This document shows positions 62,813 through 64,000 of a stretch of 64,000 nt of DNA, one piece after another. Numbering within the stretch: the stretch's first letter is position 1; each line of letters begins with the position of its first letter. Location of the stretch: positions 186,001-250,000 of the forward strand of contig NZ_FXTN01000006.1 of NCBI RefSeq assembly GCF_900182595.1, read 5' to 3'. Position numbers and translations under genes: made by a program. The stretch comes from Pedobacter westerhofensis. Its GTDB lineage: Bacteria > Bacteroidota > Bacteroidia > Sphingobacteriales > Sphingobacteriaceae. The notes beneath the pieces are model-generated. The model ran no database searches and was not told the origin of the DNA. It saw nothing but the letters and a program-made list of their open reading frames with translations.

Positions 62813-64000
62813 TTATTGTTCTTTTGGAAGAGTGATCGTTTCATTTCTGTCCCAGTTTGCGCGGATGGAAAGTTCCTTTGTTTCGTTCCATATTTTTTCG
62901 GGCTGTAAGCCTGCTTTTACGTCCCCAGTATCCCATATCCCATTTTTATTACTGTCGTAGATAATCCTGATAAAATATCTTCCGGCACGGTAATTTGCAA
63001 ACTTCACAGTCGTATCGTGTGCTACAATAAGTGTATTTACCACGGCTTTTGCTTCGTTTGTGATTTCAAGCAGGTACTGCTTATCAGGTTCGGGCACCAC
63101 GATTTTGACTACCAGCGTGCCGTAGTCATCTCTTTTGGCCAGCTGGAATTTCTTGCTAAACTCTTTATTCTTAACCTTAAAAATCGCTGTAAAGGCCCCT
63201 GCTGCAAACTTGATGTCATATGGGGTATTTGCCTTCCATGGATAGATAAAGTTGTAGGAGAGCAGGTCTGCACTGTCCCTGCGAAGTGTAAAGCCTGTTA
63301 CTGCTACAGAATCTTCCAGCACTGTAATTTTAGTAGGGTCTACCTCTTCTACAGGGATGCCAAAAGAGAGTTGGAGCGGCCTGTTAGGGTTTAACAAATT
63401 TGCTTCAATATTATCTGTAGCTGTTACCGTACGGGTGTAAGTATCTTTTTTCCCCCTGTTTAGCTTGATGGTTTGGAGCAGTTTACCATCATCTGTAATG
63501 CTTACCTTGGTAGAGTCAAAGCTAAGGTCGTTTAGCCAAACCTTAACAGAATCGTTTGTTTTGTTGAATTTTACTATTTTTCCCGCATCAATATTTTTTG
63601 GTTCCATGATGGTGATCCCGGGTTTTTTCAGCTTCTGGTTAAAAGCAATCGTGATACTTCCATCCTGGTTTAATCTTCTGTCATTTACCCTGAACACTTT
63701 GGCCTCTTCCTTAAAGATAACCATGTTTACGTTTTGAGTATCTCTTTTTAAAGAGATTGGTTCTTTAACAAAGCCAATCTCATCAGAGCTTTGCTGATAG
63801 ATTTTATCACTTCCCTGCTCTTTGAGTGCATAGATCTTATAGCTTTCTGCTCTCAGGTTATTGATCCTGTAATTTCCGCTGCTGTCTGTCAGTGTATAGA
63901 TAGATGCTTTCTTTTTTCCAAACAGGGTATCCCTTGCAAGTGGAAATACAAATGCCACACCTTCAATTACAGGTTTTCCCGTTTGCGAATCCTTAATGTT
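62813..64000 (-). CDS. Ig-like domain surface protein, C-terminal part
   Basis: The gene runs off the right edge on the minus strand; the open frame continues to 64000 with IKDSQTGKPVIEGVAFVFPL, so its N-terminus is outside. Visible are a CarboxypepD_reg-like segment (GKPVIEGVAFVFPL...DSSGNYRINNL) and a series of Ig-like/bacterial surface domains (SITIAFNQKLKKPGI, PLQLSFGIPVEEVDPTKITV), ending YDSNKNGIWDTGDVKAGLQPEKIW. This matches a Bacteroidota envelope protein type (Ig-like domain-containing) of unknown role. The last ~380 residues are complete. Confidence 0.85.
   Translation of the reverse strand, partial: NIKDSQTGKPVIEGVAFVFPLARDTLFGKKKASIYTLTDSSGNYRINNLRAESYKIYALKEQGSDKIYQQSSDEIGFVKEPISLKRDTQNVNMVIFKEEAKVFRVNDRRLNQDGSITIAFNQKLKKPGITIMEPKNIDAGKIVKFNKTNDSVKVWLNDLSFDSTKVSITDDGKLLQTIKLNRGKKDTYTRTVTATDNIEANLLNPNRPLQLSFGIPVEEVDPTKITVLEDSVAVTGFTLRRDSADLLSYNFIYPWKANTPYDIKFAAGAFTAIFKVKNKEFSKKFQLAKRDDYGTLVVKIVVPEPDKQYLLEITNEAKAVVNTLIVAHDTTVKFANYRAGRYFIRIIYDSNKNGIWDTGDVKAGLQPEKIWNETKELSIRANWDRNETITLPKEQ

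Overview
The window is a piece of Bacteroidota chromosome, most likely from the Sphingobacteriaceae and close to Pedobacter. The signs are a SusC-type TonB-linked receptor, the gliding-motility lipoprotein GldH in the order holB-ricT-gldH, ribosomal protein S16 with a long Ala/Glu tail, many CarboxypepD_reg-like proteins, few Shine-Dalgarno sequences, and repeated use of the Bacteroidota -7 promoter box TAnnTTTG. The genus is an inference. I see no tRNA, rRNA, insertion sequence, prophage, CRISPR array or defence system. Nearly all of the window is compact core genome.

Layout. 1-9 kb: the N-terminal part of a SusC receptor with a long leader, an M14 peptidase, murF, the holB-ricT-gldH operon and ruvX. 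9-13.5 kb: an O-methyltransferase, two tandem glucosaminidase-LysM proteins, a CarboxypepD_reg-like protein coupled to a tiny HExxH membrane protein, and a DUF3078 protein. 13.6-20.9 kb: ffh, a ComM-like ATPase, a TlpA thioredoxin, oligopeptidase B and an MBL hydrolase. 21-27 kb: htpG, an M16 peptidase, def, and the Fe-S carriers Mrp and NifU. 27-31.7 kb: a GT51 glycosyltransferase with an AsmA-like N-terminus, hpt, psd, then a 0.94 kb gene-free repeat locus. 31.6-34.6 kb: rpsP-rimM-trmD-HTH gene-rplS. 34.6-42.7 kb: a deoxynucleotidase, pfkA, a split DsbD system, birA, rsfS, ftsH and a LUD protein. 42.7-48.9 kb: a KAS III enzyme, a lipoprotein, a TPR protein, a zinc-ribbon protein, Nif3, TM2 and DUF2752 proteins. 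49-64 kb: mfd, DUF3820, CPBP-DUF2007-cdsA, dusB, apaG, a YugP-like peptidase, rmuC, nadA-thiL, nadB, a gamma carbonic anhydrase and the C-terminal part of an Ig-like surface protein.

How the genes fit together. Envelope building and turnover (murF, GT51, the glucosaminidases, psd, cdsA, gldH, the M14/M16/S9 peptidases, the DsbD pair) and the translation machinery (S16, L19, RimM, TrmD, RsfS, Def, Ffh, DusB) dominate. Small operons join related steps: nadA-thiL diverges from nadB, and mrp precedes nifU.

The most unusual structure is at 30762-31584. Two long hairpins share a conserved 41-nt core placed in opposite orientation (39 of 41 positions match), yet their outer arms are unrelated in sequence and each is internally complementary. 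Between them lie about 20 copies of a 13-bp tandem repeat. The second theme is a set of genes whose TAnnTTTG box sits only 4-7 nt before the start codon, which predicts leaderless or nearly leaderless mRNAs.
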